Notes under the pieces: generated by a model
The model's input: only the letters and a program-made list of their open reading frames with translations
What the model was told of the DNA's origin: nothing
Databases searched by the model: none
Shown here: positions 48,501-56,530 of the stretch, one piece after another
How the letters are laid out: each line of letters opens with the position of its first letter
Position numbering within the stretch: the stretch's first letter is position 1
Position numbers and translations under genes: made by a program
From: Macrosoma leucophasiata
Taxonomy: Eukaryota; Arthropoda; Insecta; Lepidoptera; Hedylidae
Direction of reading: 5' to 3'
NCBI GenBank assembly: GCA_036365455.1
Contig: JAWQUS010000003.1
Span: forward strand, 3,058,001-3,122,000
DNA: 64,000 nt

Positions 48501-50264
48501 AAGGTGTTATGCCTCTGTGCCGGAAATTACAGGGCCGTACATTACCACTTGACCGGAACACGATAGTGCTGAACACAACCATTGGGCGGCAAGTATATTA
48601 GGTAACGCGGTGGTGCCTACGCCCGCGAGCTCCGTCACTGGAGCTCTACCACCAGTAGAGTTACGTATAAACTGTTATTCATTTAAAAAATGAAGAAAAT
48701 TTGTGCGTCAAAAAAAGTAAAAAATGTTCTTTGTTTATTCTTACTCACTTAGAAGAATAAGAAGTAAAGTCAATACTAAAAAAAAATCTACCGGCCGAAT
48801 TGAGAACCTCCTCCTTTTTGAAGTCGGTTAAAGAACCTTTATATGAAATATGTGGGGGTCGCGTGAGGCTACCTCATTGGCTATATGGTATCAAAATAAA
48901 ATGAAATTTATTTTTACTTATTAAATTACTAAAAAACATTTTTTTTCAGCCTCACATTCATGGTGCCCACCGCGTGTGCACTGTTCCCGCAAAGATGGTA
49001 AGTTGCTACACACTATTACTCTAATATGTATAGGTCGCGCCAGGTAAAAAGAACGCTGGCGGTCAAGCTGCGCAGTAGACGATTTATCGATCTATTTGGT
49101 GGTATGAGGTGCGGCGCGGGGCGGGCGGGTGACGCGCCGCATGCTTACCGCCGCGCTATTGGTTCGTCAGTCGACCTTTGCTATCCGCCCTGTGTCCACG
49201 TTACGTTTGTTCTCGAAATACCATCGCGCACAAAAGTGTTTACTTACGAAATGGTTCTACATAGAAAAGAAAGGAAAATGATTTACAATGTATATTGTTT
49301 TATGAAGACAGAGGCTGATAATAATGCAGCTGTTAATTTAAAACAATGTATGAAACCGACAGCTGAGGCAACAAAATGTTTTTATTTCATTTTATGTTAT
49401 TCTATGTAATATAGTGTTCAATCTGCCTACCACACCTACACGAAACCGCAAGCGAAAGCTAGATCAAAAATAAACCAATAGTGCTAGTAATTTCGTGCGC
49501 GAGTGTACCGATGCGCGAACACATCCCTTCTACTTTCTTCCAGCGTTCTTTTTACGTGGCGCGACCTATACTGTAAAGATATTCGCACGGTCTCTGTATT
49601 GAAAAAGTGTTGGGCAAAACATAATATTTTTATTAAATAAGAGTGATATTCAAATGTTACCTACGGATACCTGTTAACTTGATACCTACCTGCATGACAT
49701 CATCCCCTGAGAACCGTGGATTCGAGCCGTGGGAACAATAAACTGCTGTCATCCAAATCTGTCTATCGTGGGACATAGGAAGAGTGTGGAAAGGACAATT
49801 ATTGCTCGATCGCCGTAGCAAGTAGTCTTAAGTCTTAGAATTAATTATTTTATTTGTAATTTTACTTAATAAATTAAATTAAGTTGTAAAAGGACAAACA
49901 TTGCCTTTTTTAAAACTCCCACCCGGTGGCCACGCACGTAATTCAAATCACAATATTTTTATTAAATAAAAATATTGTGTTTTCAACAGGCTCGCCACCT
50001 GTTACATGGGCCAAAACGTAACCGGCGAGTCGTGGGTGTTTGCATGTTTGCTTGAATGCATGCATTTACCTCTGCCTACCCCTTTGGGGATTATGAAGTT
50101 ACGTTTACGTTACGTTGTCTCTTTAAAATAAGTTAAACACATTTTGTTGCAGCAAACTATCAATAGACACAATGAAACGCTTCGAAAAGGAGAATTATGA
50201 AGAAATTGTAAAGAATTGCGACGGGAAACCACCTCAGTATGTTTATTTCAACAAAGGACTGTAG
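30502..50264 (+). CDS. Sfxn2: sideroflexin, Sfxn2-type mitochondrial carrier
   Basis: Sideroflexins (SLC56) are multi-pass inner-membrane proteins; SFXN1 carries serine into mitochondria for one-carbon metabolism and SFXN2 is linked to iron and haem handling. Exons: 30502-30659, 35552-35722, 39933-40134, 41687-41765, 42541-42628, 45851-45976, 48950-48997, 50153-50264; 984 bases, 327 residues plus stop, a normal family length. Seen: [13 protein letters not shown] at the N-terminus, [81 protein letters not shown]-like loop, [28 protein letters not shown] and the terminal YVYFNKGL. The [14 protein letters not shown] and [10 protein letters not shown] forms favour Sfxn2 over Sfxn1/3. An acceptor directly before the start codon implies a noncoding first exon. 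Exon 3 is followed by six partial duplicates of itself. Introns hold a mariner, Penelope-like, LINE-relic and many SINE insertions. Confidence 0.93.
30714..32088 (+). repeat. SINE-A copy split by a Penelope-like insertion
   Basis: The head is 30714-30776 (to CCTAATATACTT). The remainder resumes at 31851 with ATATACTTGCCGC and runs to a long A-tail ending near 32088. The interrupting DNA is 30777-31850. Confidence 0.85.
30777..31850 (-). mobile_element. Penelope-like retroelement, 5'-truncated, RT end plus GIY-YIG
   Basis: On the minus strand 31793-31569 encodes the end of the reverse transcriptase ([26 protein letters not shown]). After a stop and frameshift, 31572-30901 encodes the linker and a GIY-YIG nuclease ([44 protein letters not shown]). 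This domain order is specific to Penelope-like elements. The 3' region carries the CCGAAACGTCG motif shared with 38930-39130 and 56395-56530. The 8-bp ATATACTT at 30769-30776 and 31851-31858 is the target duplication. Disabled: most of the RT is missing and the frames are broken. Confidence 0.85.
32089..33171. other. Sfxn2 intron 1 with decayed repeats
   Basis: 32110-32170 (ATCATCATCATTATTCAGCC, GATGTCCACTGCTGGAC) is a dispersed repeat also seen near 17340, 38095 and 63940. 32310-32530 (-) is a degraded SINE-D body. 32668-32705 matches the repeat at 20935. 33030-33100 (-) is a degraded SINE-D tRNA-like head with GGGGATCGAACCCC. Confidence 0.5.
33172..33395 (-). mobile_element. Helitron 3' end
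   Basis: CTAGCTGACCCGGCGAAC at the left is the reverse of the Helitron terminus, with the GGCGAACTTCGTATTGCC hairpin beside it. It is the same subfamily as the insertion at 50768-51446. Confidence 0.7.
33396..34008. other. Sfxn2 intron 1, nothing recognised
   Basis: AT-rich; no exon or repeat identified. Confidence 0.4.
34009..34773 (-). mobile_element. Helitron-type element, second subfamily
   Basis: It starts CTAGCTGTTGCCCGCGGCTT with GCCCGCGG / CGCCCGCG self-complementarity, the reverse of the terminus at 528. The right end is near TTTTATATTATAGATTATTA. No Rep/helicase coding is present. Confidence 0.55.
34774..35189. other. Sfxn2 intron 1, nothing recognised
   Basis: No exon or repeat identified. 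Confidence 0.4.
35190..35522 (+). repeat. SINE-A copy interrupted by an inverted SINE-A
   Basis: The outer plus-strand copy is 35190-35255 (to CTCTGGTCTTTGTGT) and 35456-35522 (TAGGCTGCAATCACCAC to CATTACATAAAAAA). The inner minus-strand copy is 35256-35455, from GGTGGCAAACAAGCATGCAG to CGATTGGCGGCGAA. The outer tail ends 30 bp before Sfxn2 exon 2, near its branch-point region. Confidence 0.75.
35723..36111. other. Sfxn2 intron 2, unique part
   Basis: Nothing recognised. Confidence 0.4.
36112..36426 (-). repeat. SINE-D, full copy
   Basis: On the minus strand the tRNA-like head TGCCTCCGTAGCGTAGTGGT is at the right end, followed by GGGTTCGATTCCCGGGTCGG (B box), CAGAGATAACGATTTAAAAT, TTCCATTTTCTGGAAG and the CTCTGCCTACCCCTTCGGGG tail at the left. 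The 126-codon antisense frame over it is not a gene. Confidence 0.85.
36967..37256 (-). repeat. SINE-A, full copy
   Basis: From the T-tail and ATGTAATGTAAGTGGC to GGAGCTCTACCACCAGT; inside the long-TIR element. Confidence 0.9.
37459..37518. repeat. perfect 27-bp hairpin
   Basis: Arms 37459-37485 and 37492-37518 pair without mismatch around the loop CGGGAA. The left arm is a SINE-A piece (TCAGGTAGAAATGTACGGC), so part of a SINE was copied in inverse beside itself. Confidence 0.85.
37770..38063 (-). repeat. SINE-A, full copy
   Basis: From TTTTTTATGTAATGAAAGTG to GGAGCTCTACCACCAGT. The dispersed GATGATGATGATAG repeat follows at 38090-38150. Confidence 0.9.
38151..38929. other. Sfxn2 intron 2, nothing recognised
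   Basis: Contains T- and A-runs at 38260 and 38630, otherwise unique-looking. Confidence 0.4.
38930..39130. mobile_element. Penelope-like terminal fragment with hairpin form
   Basis: GTAGAAATTAAATTTGCGGA at the left pairs with TCTGCAAATTTAATTTCTAC at the right. Between them lies GACCGAAACGTCGGGTGT, shared with the Penelope-like element at 30840 and the fragment at 56395-56530. Confidence 0.6.
39421..39709 (-). repeat. SINE-D copy
   Basis: Head at the right (AGCCTCGGTAGCCTAGTGGT on the minus strand), tail CTCTGCCTACCTTAGGG at the left. Confidence 0.8.
40006..41125 (+). repeat. seven-copy tandem array of a partial Sfxn2 exon, period 170 bp
   Basis: Each unit starts at the exon 3 sequence AACGCAAACTC. 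Starts are 40006, 40176, 40346, 40516, 40686, 40856 and 41026, so spacing is exactly 170 with no indels. A unit holds 129 exon bases ([20 protein letters not shown] onward), the donor GTGAGT, and about 41 intron bases ending ACTTTAGGTGCGT. Unit 1 is the 3' part of the real exon. Units 2-6 are open, keep the GTGAGT donor, and have an AG (CTTTAG or CTTAAG) that would start an in-frame 135-base cassette. Unit 7 has a replaced segment and decays after TGTGTTGACA. The unspliced frame between units is closed by TAG or shifted. Confidence 0.95.
41349..41615 (-). repeat. 5S-SINE copy in Sfxn2 intron 3
   Basis: Starts TTGATACGTCCCACTGCTGG and ends beyond GCTTAACCGAGTAGATCGC; the 5S-like middle is shortened. 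Confidence 0.75.
41866..42375 (-). repeat. SINE-A copy plus a tail piece
   Basis: 42085-42375 is a full minus-strand SINE-A (ATGTAACGGAAGTGGC to GGAACTCTACCACCGGT). 41866-41925 is the 3' end of a plus-strand copy (CATCAATGTGAACTGCATGC to CATTACATAAAAAA). Confidence 0.85.
42660..42850 (+). repeat. SINE-B copy
   Basis: The tRNA-like head is 42750-42825 with one acceptor-stem mismatch (GACTTCA / TGAAATC). The upstream AGATGGCGCTACTGCTACC block is present. Confidence 0.75.
42868..43126 (+). repeat. SINE-C, best copy
   Basis: The head CCCGGTTAGTCCAGCGGTGT with B box CGCGGGTTCGATCCCCGC and closing ACCGGGACA is tRNA-derived. The body has TGTACAACGGCACCCACGAC and ends in an ATTTT-repeat tail. It directly follows the SINE-B copy. 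Confidence 0.8.
43246..43430 (-). repeat. SINE-A, 3' half
   Basis: From the T-tail to GGGCCGTACATTACC. The head half is missing, and the next bases (CAGCCGTACATTACCAG) duplicate the break point before the ORF1-like relic starts. Confidence 0.8.
43431..44770 (+). pseudogene. LINE ORF1-like protein relic, intronless
   Basis: The start at 43542 ([20 protein letters not shown]) opens a protein resembling the lepidopteran proteins often labelled zinc finger DNA binding protein, which I take to be ORF1-type. In order: a helical N-domain with [20 protein letters not shown] and [27 protein letters not shown] and [20 protein letters not shown]; a heptad region ([20 protein letters not shown]); a Pro/Ala-rich linker; [12 protein letters not shown]; and a C-terminal RRM-like part with [16 protein letters not shown] and [19 protein letters not shown]. 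It is broken by a +1 shift near 43745, a shift in the C-rich tract near 44170-44200, and a stop at 44497. GC content is higher than the flanks. No PHD finger is seen. Confidence 0.65.
44815..45153 (-). repeat. SINE-A with a 40-bp insertion
   Basis: A full copy from the T-tail to GGAGCTCTACCACC. At 45000-45039 it is interrupted by TTTAAGTGTACAATTG and an AAAT-repeat tail, flanked by ATTAC at 44995-44999 and 45040-45044. Confidence 0.85.
45154..45420. other. Sfxn2 intron 5, nothing recognised
   Basis: AT-rich, no feature. Confidence 0.4.
45421..45833. repeat. head-to-head tRNA-like pair (repeat E plus tRNA head)
   Basis: The left part (45446-45690, minus strand) has a tRNA-like 3' half (GGAATCGAACCTGCGAC region) joined to repeat E, whose other copy is at 58143-58362. 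The right part (45721-45794, plus) is a tRNA-like sequence with a 7-bp acceptor stem GACTTCG/CGGAGTC and T arm GCAGG TTCGATT CCTGC. Both outer ends carry the AAAGAAAAA(A)CGGAAAGAAAAA tail in opposite orientation. Confidence 0.65.
46015..46245 (+). pseudogene. RTE-like LINE 3' tail
   Basis: On the plus strand GGACCAAGACTGACCTACGA through TAGGTCGAGTTCTGTCTGAT and GGACCTGGCGTGAAGATACA matches the tail at 905-1245. It starts 40 bp into Sfxn2 intron 6. Confidence 0.75.
46250..46475 (+). mobile_element. Helitron-like 3' fragment
   Basis: TCCGAAACTACTGAATGGAT and GGGGCGGAGCCGCAAGCAAC before AGCTAATA resemble degraded Helitron 3' regions of the type ending at 528; the terminal CTAG is changed to CTAA. 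Confidence 0.45.
46741..46978 (+). repeat. SINE-D copy
   Basis: Head CTGCCTCGGTAGCCTAGTGG, B box TGTTCGATTCCCGGG, body with TTCCATTTTCTGGAAGTTTT, end at GAAGTTACGTATA. Shorter than the 36112 copy. Confidence 0.8.
47043..48314 (+). mobile_element. mariner transposon, frameshifted transposase
   Basis: Inverted ends GGTTGGGGAAAAAGT (left) and ACTTTTTCCCCAACC (right) enclose about 1.27 kb, next to TA. The transposase starts at 47224 ([20 protein letters not shown]), with helix-turn-helix and GRPMTDK. It shifts frame near 47475, losing a few residues, and continues to 48238. The catalytic D,D34D triad is present: [18 protein letters not shown], and SPDLAPSD with exactly 34 residues between the last two Asp. 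Only the one disabling lesion is evident, so the copy is fairly young. It lies in Sfxn2 intron 6. Confidence 0.92.
48363..48653 (-). repeat. SINE-A, full copy
   Basis: From the T-tail with a variant GGTAACCTGCTGGTGG start to GGAGCTCTACCACCAGT. Just beyond, 48661-48780 repeats the TTCTTACTCAC(T)TAGAAGAATAA text at 48325, so the SINE sits between duplicated flank DNA. Confidence 0.85.
49029..49570. mobile_element. 542-bp DNA transposon with transposase N-terminal fragment
   Basis: The ends TATAGGTCGCGCCA and TGGCGCGACCTATA are inverted, followed by GTAAAAAGAACGCTGG and its complement; a TA duplication is likely. Inside, a frame at about 49249-49400 encodes [20 protein letters not shown] and [14 protein letters not shown]. 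This resembles the N-terminal helix-turn-helix segment of a transposase common in Lepidoptera, cut where GVS would follow TAEAT. It is a deletion derivative. Confidence 0.7.
49987..50106 (+). repeat. SINE-D 3' piece
   Basis: From CAGGCTCGCCACCTGTTACA to CTCTGCCTACCCCTTTGGGG, just before Sfxn2 exon 8. Confidence 0.75.
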
Positions 50265-50305
50265 GTTTACTTAGCATTTACGTACAGTACTCGTCAAGAG
50301 ATATT

Positions 50306-50410
50306 GCACATCGAGTTTACGAAAGAGACAATCGGCTAGTTTCGACTTCGTAAAGCGTTATATCTGCTGCACACTGCCTACGTAATTGATAGTCCGGTAT
50401 TGGTAAAAAA
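50306..50410. mobile_element. MITE end fragment (TGCACATCGA family)
   Basis: ATATTGCACATCGAGTTTAC and GAGACAATCGGCTAGTTTCG match the left half of the MITE at 4643. It begins about 40 bp past the Sfxn2 stop codon, so it may lie in the 3' UTR. Confidence 0.6.
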
Positions 50411-50767
50411 GTGTGTTTTATAGTATCCCATGTGTGAAAACAACATGTAATTGGTTTTTATAAGATGACTGGCGCCATCTATCGATTTTACAAACTCTCG
50501 TGGGCTCATGCACATCAACTTCGTAAGACTTTCTAAAGATCGTTGTATGTCAAAAAGAACCTAAACTACAAAATATCAGAACCATATTTATCAAACGCAT
50601 CTTGTCTTGTACTAACCATGCCAAATACGGTCGTGATTGGCATATATCGTACCCCTTCAATTAGGAACACTGATGAGTTCATTTCTTCTCTTCAAAGGCT
50701 CTTGGATAACTACAATAATTATCATAATATTATTCTCACGGGTGATATTAATCTTAATATATATAAA

Positions 50768-51446
50768 TCTCGTGTCACAATGTTTGTCCTCAATGGACTC
50801 CTAAACCACTTAACCGATTATAATAAAATTCGCACACCATGTGCAGTTCGATCCAACTTGAGAGATAGGATAGTTTAAATCTCAAATTATAGTCGCAATT
50901 TTAATTTATTGCTAATTATTTGTCTGTTAATATTTGACAGTCACAATTATCTGTTAACTCCAAATGATTCTAACAGATGTCGATACCTTTCGACTGGGTT
51001 GAGTAAGTAATCAATAGATGGCGCTGTTATGGTAAATCTACAAACGTGTCATATAAGCTACATTTTAACAGCATAATTACCACGTGTTGTTGACGCTATA
51101 AAATTAATTAAATTAATTTTGGTAGTGAATGAAATATAATTCAATCATTTCCACTTTTTAAATTTTTGGTGTTAGCATAGCCGGCCACGTCTATATATAT
51201 AAAAATGCAACCCGTTTTCCTTGGTCACGGCATCACGCGTGAATGGCTTCACCGATTTGGCTAATTTTGGTTTTGAATGATTTTTGGAAGTCTAGGGAAG
51301 GTTTAAAAGGTAAGAAAATATGAAAAAATTTAAGGGAAACAGTAAAAACCACAATTTTATTTTTCCATACAAATAGTCCGTATCTATGAAACCTTTGACA
51401 CCTTATTTCATTCTGAGGCAATACGAAGTTTGCCGGGTCAGCTAGT
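50768..51446 (+). mobile_element. non-autonomous Helitron inserted in the LINE
   Basis: Starts TCTCGTGTCACAATGTTTGT after an A and ends GGGTCAGCTAG(T). The 3' hairpin GGCAA-TACGAAGT-TTGCC lies 11 bp before the CTAG. There is no coding region. Its removal (679 bases, with the last T counted) rejoins the LINE frame; the exact end is uncertain by one base. Confidence 0.85.
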
Positions 51447-53879
51447 ATTGATATAAAGCAAGGAACAGACGATTGTAACTCATCTAACTATTTAACATCA
51501 CTCGCCTACTATGGGCTGCTTCCAGCACACAATCTCCCTACGCGTGACAGAATGTGCTATGATCACATGATGCTTAAAACGACTCATGCTGCTAAATGTC
51601 TAATTCTTAACAATGCACCAACCGATCATAGTACAGTAATCCTAAATCTGATGCACTACCCGGTTCGACATATTTCATCCAAAACAAAAATTAAAGTAAA
51701 TTACATTGCAACCCTTAATGACTTAAAACATAGCCTTACAGATATATTAGTAATAACGGACCCTACTCAAGCTGCCGAAAATTTGGTTGAAAAAATCTCA
51801 CTAGCAATGAAAAATAATCAATCAATCATCACAATCCCATCGAGAAAGCGCCACATTCAACCTTGGATAACACCAGGGATCTTACGCTGCTTACGTAATC
51901 GTGACAAACTGCATCTAAAACTAAAAAAGAACCCAAATGACGAGATATTAAAAATTACCTATAAACGCTATAGAAATTATTGTACCAAACTTGTACGTAA
52001 ACTTAAAACCATTTACGAAAGAAACAAATTAGAAAGTACCAAGAAAAACCCTAAATCAATCTGGAAAACTATTAAATCGATTTGCAACCTAAATAATAAA
52101 AGTAAAAATGAGTGTCAAAATCTAGTTTCTATTAAGGCATCTCCTCTTGAATCTGCTAATTACATTAATAATTATTTTTCAAACGTAGGAAAGAACCTAG
52201 CAGAGAAAATTAAGGCATTTCCTAACATTTATCCATGTAATATTGGTTCTAATACCCCCTCCAATTCACTTGTTCTGTTGAAGACCGACCCGGATGAGAT
52301 AGACTGCATTATAAATAATATGTCTAGTGAGACGGCACCGGGTGCAGATAATATCTCTACAGGTTTTATTAAAATAGCCAAGGAATATCTTATTCCTATC
52401 CTCTGTCATATCTACAATCTTTGTTTCGAACAGGGCCGTTTTCCCTCGGTTTTCAAAAGAGCCTTGGTTACCCCTATCCACAAGAAGGGGGACAGACACA
52501 GTGTCGACAATTACAGGCCTATCTCCGTTCTCTCTGTCTTAGCCAAGATCTTGGAAAAGTTATTAAATTCTCGCCTAAAAAAATTTCTATTAGACAATAA
52601 ATTGTTATCGAAAAACCAATTCGGCTTCATAAACGGAGTCTCTACTGAAGACGCAGTATTGGGCTTAACAGATTGTATTGGTAAACACCTAGACCAAGGC
52701 AATAAATGCATTGGAGTGTTCTTAGATTTGGCGAAAGCTTTCGACACTGTTTCTGTCCCAATCCTACTAAACAAAGTATATAATATCGGTATTAGGGGCA
52801 CTCCACATGAATTATTCGCTGATTATCTCACTGGTCGTACTCAGCAAATTAAGCTTGGCGATCTCATTAGTCATGCTTCTCCTATCACATTCGGCGTCCC
52901 ACAGGGAAGTGTGCTAGGTCCGACCTTATTTTTAATATATGTCAATGACCTGTGCAACCTCAAAATACCAAATTGCAACATATATACCTATGCAGACGAT
53001 ACTGCCCTTATTTTTCACAGTTCATCTTGGGAAACTTTGAAAGAAGTTACTGAGGCGGGCATGGTACAAATCTCTAACTGGTTAAAATCAAATTTACTCA
53101 CACTTAATATCAATAAAACAAAATTCTTACCTTTTTCCATAAGTAATAATAATCAACTTAATCCTAATTTTGCACTTAAACTCCACTCTTGCTCGACTCC
53201 TCGCGTATACTGTCAATGTGACACTATTGAAAGAACTAAAGAAATTAAATATCTCGGAGTTATCATAGACCAAAATTTAAAATGGAATAAACACATCCAG
53301 AGTATAGTAGGCAGGTTAAGAAAACTCATGTGGGTATTCAGAAGATTAAGACATGTTGCGGATGTTAAAATTCTTATTGCCACTTATAAAGCATTAGCCC
53401 AGTCAGTGTTGAGTTACTGCATCCCTGTTTGGGGCGGAGCTGCTAAGTCACACTTAATTATTCTTGAAAGAGCTCAGAGGGCACTACTAAAAGTAATATT
53501 CATTAAACCAATGTATTTTTCAACCTATGAACTACATTCTTCGTCAAAATTACTAACCATCCGTCAAACTTACATACTAAAATGCATTATAAGAACCCAT
53601 AAACTCTTACCTTATGTTGCTCAGCAATCCCAAAGACGCAGAAATCCACCTGTTTGCCAACTCCCACAATGTAGTACTAAGTTTAGGAAAAGGCTTTTCT
53701 CCTATCAATCATGCCACCTTTACAACTTATTCAATAGCAGACTCAATATTTATCCTATGACATGCACCGAAATGATCCGTGAGATGACACAAACTCTCTT
53801 AACATACAATTATGATGAAACTGAATGTTGTATGTCAAGATGACGTAACTTAAATAGCGCGCCCATGCACTCACAAACC

Positions 53880-53937
53880 ACAACACACCCACACCCGCAC
53901 ACCCACACCAACACCCCCACACCCACACACACACACA

Positions 53938-54000
<63 letters not shown>
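53880..54000 (+). repeat. CA microsatellite in LINE 3' UTR
   Basis: A CACACC-rich lead passes into an almost pure (CA)n run at 53923-54000. Confidence 0.9.
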
Positions 54001-54005
<5 letters not shown>

Positions 54006-54103
54006 CTTATTTAAGTTATTTTGCTATTATGCTAATCAAAATGCTGTAATCCTTTTAGATAAATACAATATATGTATAGCTTTAATTGCCCTGGTGGATG
54101 AGC

Positions 54104-54170
54104 GGGGTACCCTGTAATACAGGTTTCTTAACCCAGTATGGGTTAAGAAACCTGTATTACAGGGTACCCC
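54104..54170. repeat. perfect 31-bp hairpin
   Basis: Arms 54104-54134 and 54140-54170 (GGGGTACCCTGTAATACAGG and onward) pair without mismatch around AGTAT. A third GGGTACCC follows at 54172. Confidence 0.9.
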
Positions 54171-54278
54171 AGGGTACCCAGTTTACGACTCTATAAAGGA
54201 CATACAGACAAACATTAATTGTTATATCGTCGCTGTCAGTTCAAAAAGAGTATATTCTATGTTATGTCTAAATTCTTA

Positions 54279-54421
54279 CCCCATTATTCATAAACGTACT
54301 TTAGACACGTTTTAGCTATAGAATGCTTTGTCTTTGTCAGTTGCATTGTAAAATGTGCAGGATAGAAAAAGACAAAGGAGAGAACAAGTAACACTTTAGC
54401 TAAAATACGTTTATGTATTGT
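54279..54421. mobile_element. MITE, CCCCATTATTCATAAA type
   Basis: Same family as 11486-11630: GCTTTGTCTTTGTCAGTTGC and AGACAAAGGAGAGAACAAG are both present; the right end has decayed. Confidence 0.8.
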
Positions 54422-54717
54422 ATAAAAAAAGGGACAAATGAACGTAAAGTCCCGAAAATAATGTTTTAAGCGAAATGTGTTACCAGGCACCTTAGACATC
54501 CATAGATTTGTTTAATTTAAAGCTTGTCCTAGAATTTTGTTACTCTATGTATTTTAATTAAAAATATAATAGTTTTTTGTGTCTCCTGAAAACCTAATGT
54601 TTTGTCGTACGTCCCCTTGAACTGACAGCGACGATATATAAGATTTGTTGTGATTGCTAAGTAGTCATAATAAACTGTTTGTTATCCAATAAAAAGAATA
54701 TTTAAAAAAAAACTTGA

Positions 54718-54835
54718 TCAAAATGGCCGACAAACGAAAAACAAAAAAAAATGTTGTGTGCGAAAAAGATAACGCTCTACAGAGCCGAAAGGGAGACTTC
54801 GGAGTCTCCCTTCTAAGGTTGATGGGCAATATATC
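54718..54835. mobile_element. MITE end fragment (TGCACATCGA family)
   Basis: GCGAAAAAGATAACGCTCTACAG, GAGACTTCGGAGTCTCC and the diverged end CTAAGGTTGATGGGCAATAT match the right half of the 4643 MITE. Confidence 0.55.
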
Positions 54836-55229
54836 TTGCTGCGTTCTATAATTATTATAAGCACAAACACCAGTATGTATTTTCGAGATAGGTCGTGGAA
54901 TGTAGTTAAAAATAGGTGGTTATTTGTTAAAGGTACGCTTTTGCTATGAATCACACATACTTGTTCGTTTGTTTTTGTTATTGTATCTTAATCATAATGT
55001 GTGAGTGATTTTCCAAAAAAAGGAACACTCGGTACAAGTACGGTACGTATATGAAAGTGTCGTATCCTGCAATTCTATGAAAAATCTCGAATGATTTTAA
55101 AAATGTTTGGTAATTTCGCAGATAATTTCGTTGATGCAAACTATTAATCCGTAAATATCACAAACATGTCCTCTGACATGTTTAATATGTCTATATATTA
55201 AAATAGATATTTAATAGATTAGCCAGATA

Positions 55230-55312
55230 TCCCGGTGTGTCAGGACCAGGATATTTGGGGATCCACACTCTCAGCCTCCCCCGTAGTGACTTGGCGTGAA
55301 GATACATGCATA
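55230..55312 (+). pseudogene. RTE-like LINE 3' tail, short
   Basis: TGTCAGGACCAGGATATTTG to GACTTGGCGTGAAGATACAT matches the ends of the 905 and 46015 copies. Confidence 0.65.
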
Positions 55313-56394
55313 CATTAAAATGTCAATTCAAATTATCTTAAAAAATACCTAATTTTTAAGTTTAATCTCCAAATCGGTGTGATTTTTAAGGCGTAATTTG
55401 TTTAGGGTAATGACGGAATCAGCAGAAGTATTTTTATTTGGAAAATCATCTACCCTAACTTATAAGGAATTTAATATGAGTATGAATTGTTTCATTTTTG
55501 GCTTCACACAAGATAAGAATTTTTAAGATAAGAATTTATTTATTTTCTCCACAATGTTTTCTTATGGTAAATACATCATATGAAACTTATTTTATTTTTA
55601 AAATTATACTGAATTATTTTTTTTTTAACATTTTTCTCAGGGTATTGTGGAGACAGGAGCGCTCAAACTAGGCAAACCCTGTGCTATGAGTCTCCTGGTC
55701 TCCGCCTCAGGATTTTGTCCACTTAATTACTCGTACAATTTAAGTAATAGCTCATGAGAGCAATAAAGCGAACTAAGTACTATAAGGGATCACTTTGCCA
55801 GTCCAAAAACAAATTCGCATAGTACTTATTATTATTACAGTAATCATATCTGCATAGCTTAGTAGCTAAATCAGTAACTACATAGTTGTAGTTACTGATT
55901 TCTTCATACTTTTTTTTCATCTTTTATTTTGTTTCTCATGTGTAAGCCAGAGAATAAAGTGTTTTTCTTTTTCTTTTCTCAATTGGATACGAGTTTAGAA
56001 AAGTCTTGTGCTATTGTTGAATGTGGAATTGTATGTTGTCCGTTAAACTGTATGCCATACATTGCCACACTATGGCAATCCAATGCATTCATTCGATTGC
56101 CATAGTGTGGCAATATATGCTATGGAGCTGTTACATAGTGTTTACTTAAATCGAATCGTTATATAATTATATTATTGTGTTGACTTCGATGTCTGTAAGA
56201 AATGAGTGAATAGGTATGGTTAGAAATAAATAATAAGTTTATGTTACATAGTAAGCTATTTAAATAAAACGTTATTTTTTGTAGCAACCTGTTTATGATA
56301 AATATCATTTTTTTTCTGAAATTTTGTTTAGAGATGCAACGAATAGTTATTTGGCCGAATATCGAATATTCGGCTATTTATTTTTAATTTAACG
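55313..56394. other. intergenic AT-rich DNA with two small hairpins
   Basis: 55876-55909 is a 15-bp perfect hairpin (AAATCAGTAACTACA). 56061-56114 has 19-bp arms ATTGCCACACTATGGCAAT / ATTGCCATAGTGTGGCAAT. No gene is seen. Confidence 0.6.
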
Positions 56395-56530
56395 TTTTCG
56401 TAGGTTTTCGCGAGCTTCATACATTGTAGAAATTAAACTTGCGGATTTTCTCGCGCATACAACACTCCCATACTTCTTCATACACCCGACGTTTCGGTCG
56501 CTTTCCAGCTGCCGTGTTCACGGGCTGACT
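56395..56530. mobile_element. Penelope-like terminal fragment
   Basis: GTTTTCGCGAGCTTCATACA, CACCCGACGTTTCGGTCGCT and CCGTGTTCACGGGC match 38930-39060 in part and share the ACGTTTCGG motif with the element at 30840. Confidence 0.6.

Larger units (their letters stand above)
50537..54090 (+). mobile_element. CR1/jockey-group LINE, 5'-truncated, ORF2 nearly intact
   Basis: 50543-50767 encodes the C-terminal part of the apurinic-type endonuclease (IGIYRTPS, ILTGDINLNIY). A Helitron interrupts it, and 51447-53843 completes the ORF2. The reverse transcriptase has PGADNISTGFIK, HKKGDRHSVDNYRPISVLS, FLDLAKAFDTV, FGVPQGSVLGPTLFLIYVND and the active-site YADDTALIF, followed by LSYCIPVWGGAAKSHL and ERAQRALLKVI in the C-domain. 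No other stop or shift is seen across about 800 codons. The 3' UTR includes a long CA tract. Endonuclease N-terminus and ORF1 are missing. Confidence 0.9.

Noticed and set aside
53755..54000. Cys-Val repeat protein on the minus strand
   Set aside because: It is the translation of the CA microsatellite.
53923..54000. CRISPR or telomeric-type array
   Set aside because: Simple dinucleotide repeat; no repeat-spacer structure exists anywhere in the window, and the host is an animal.
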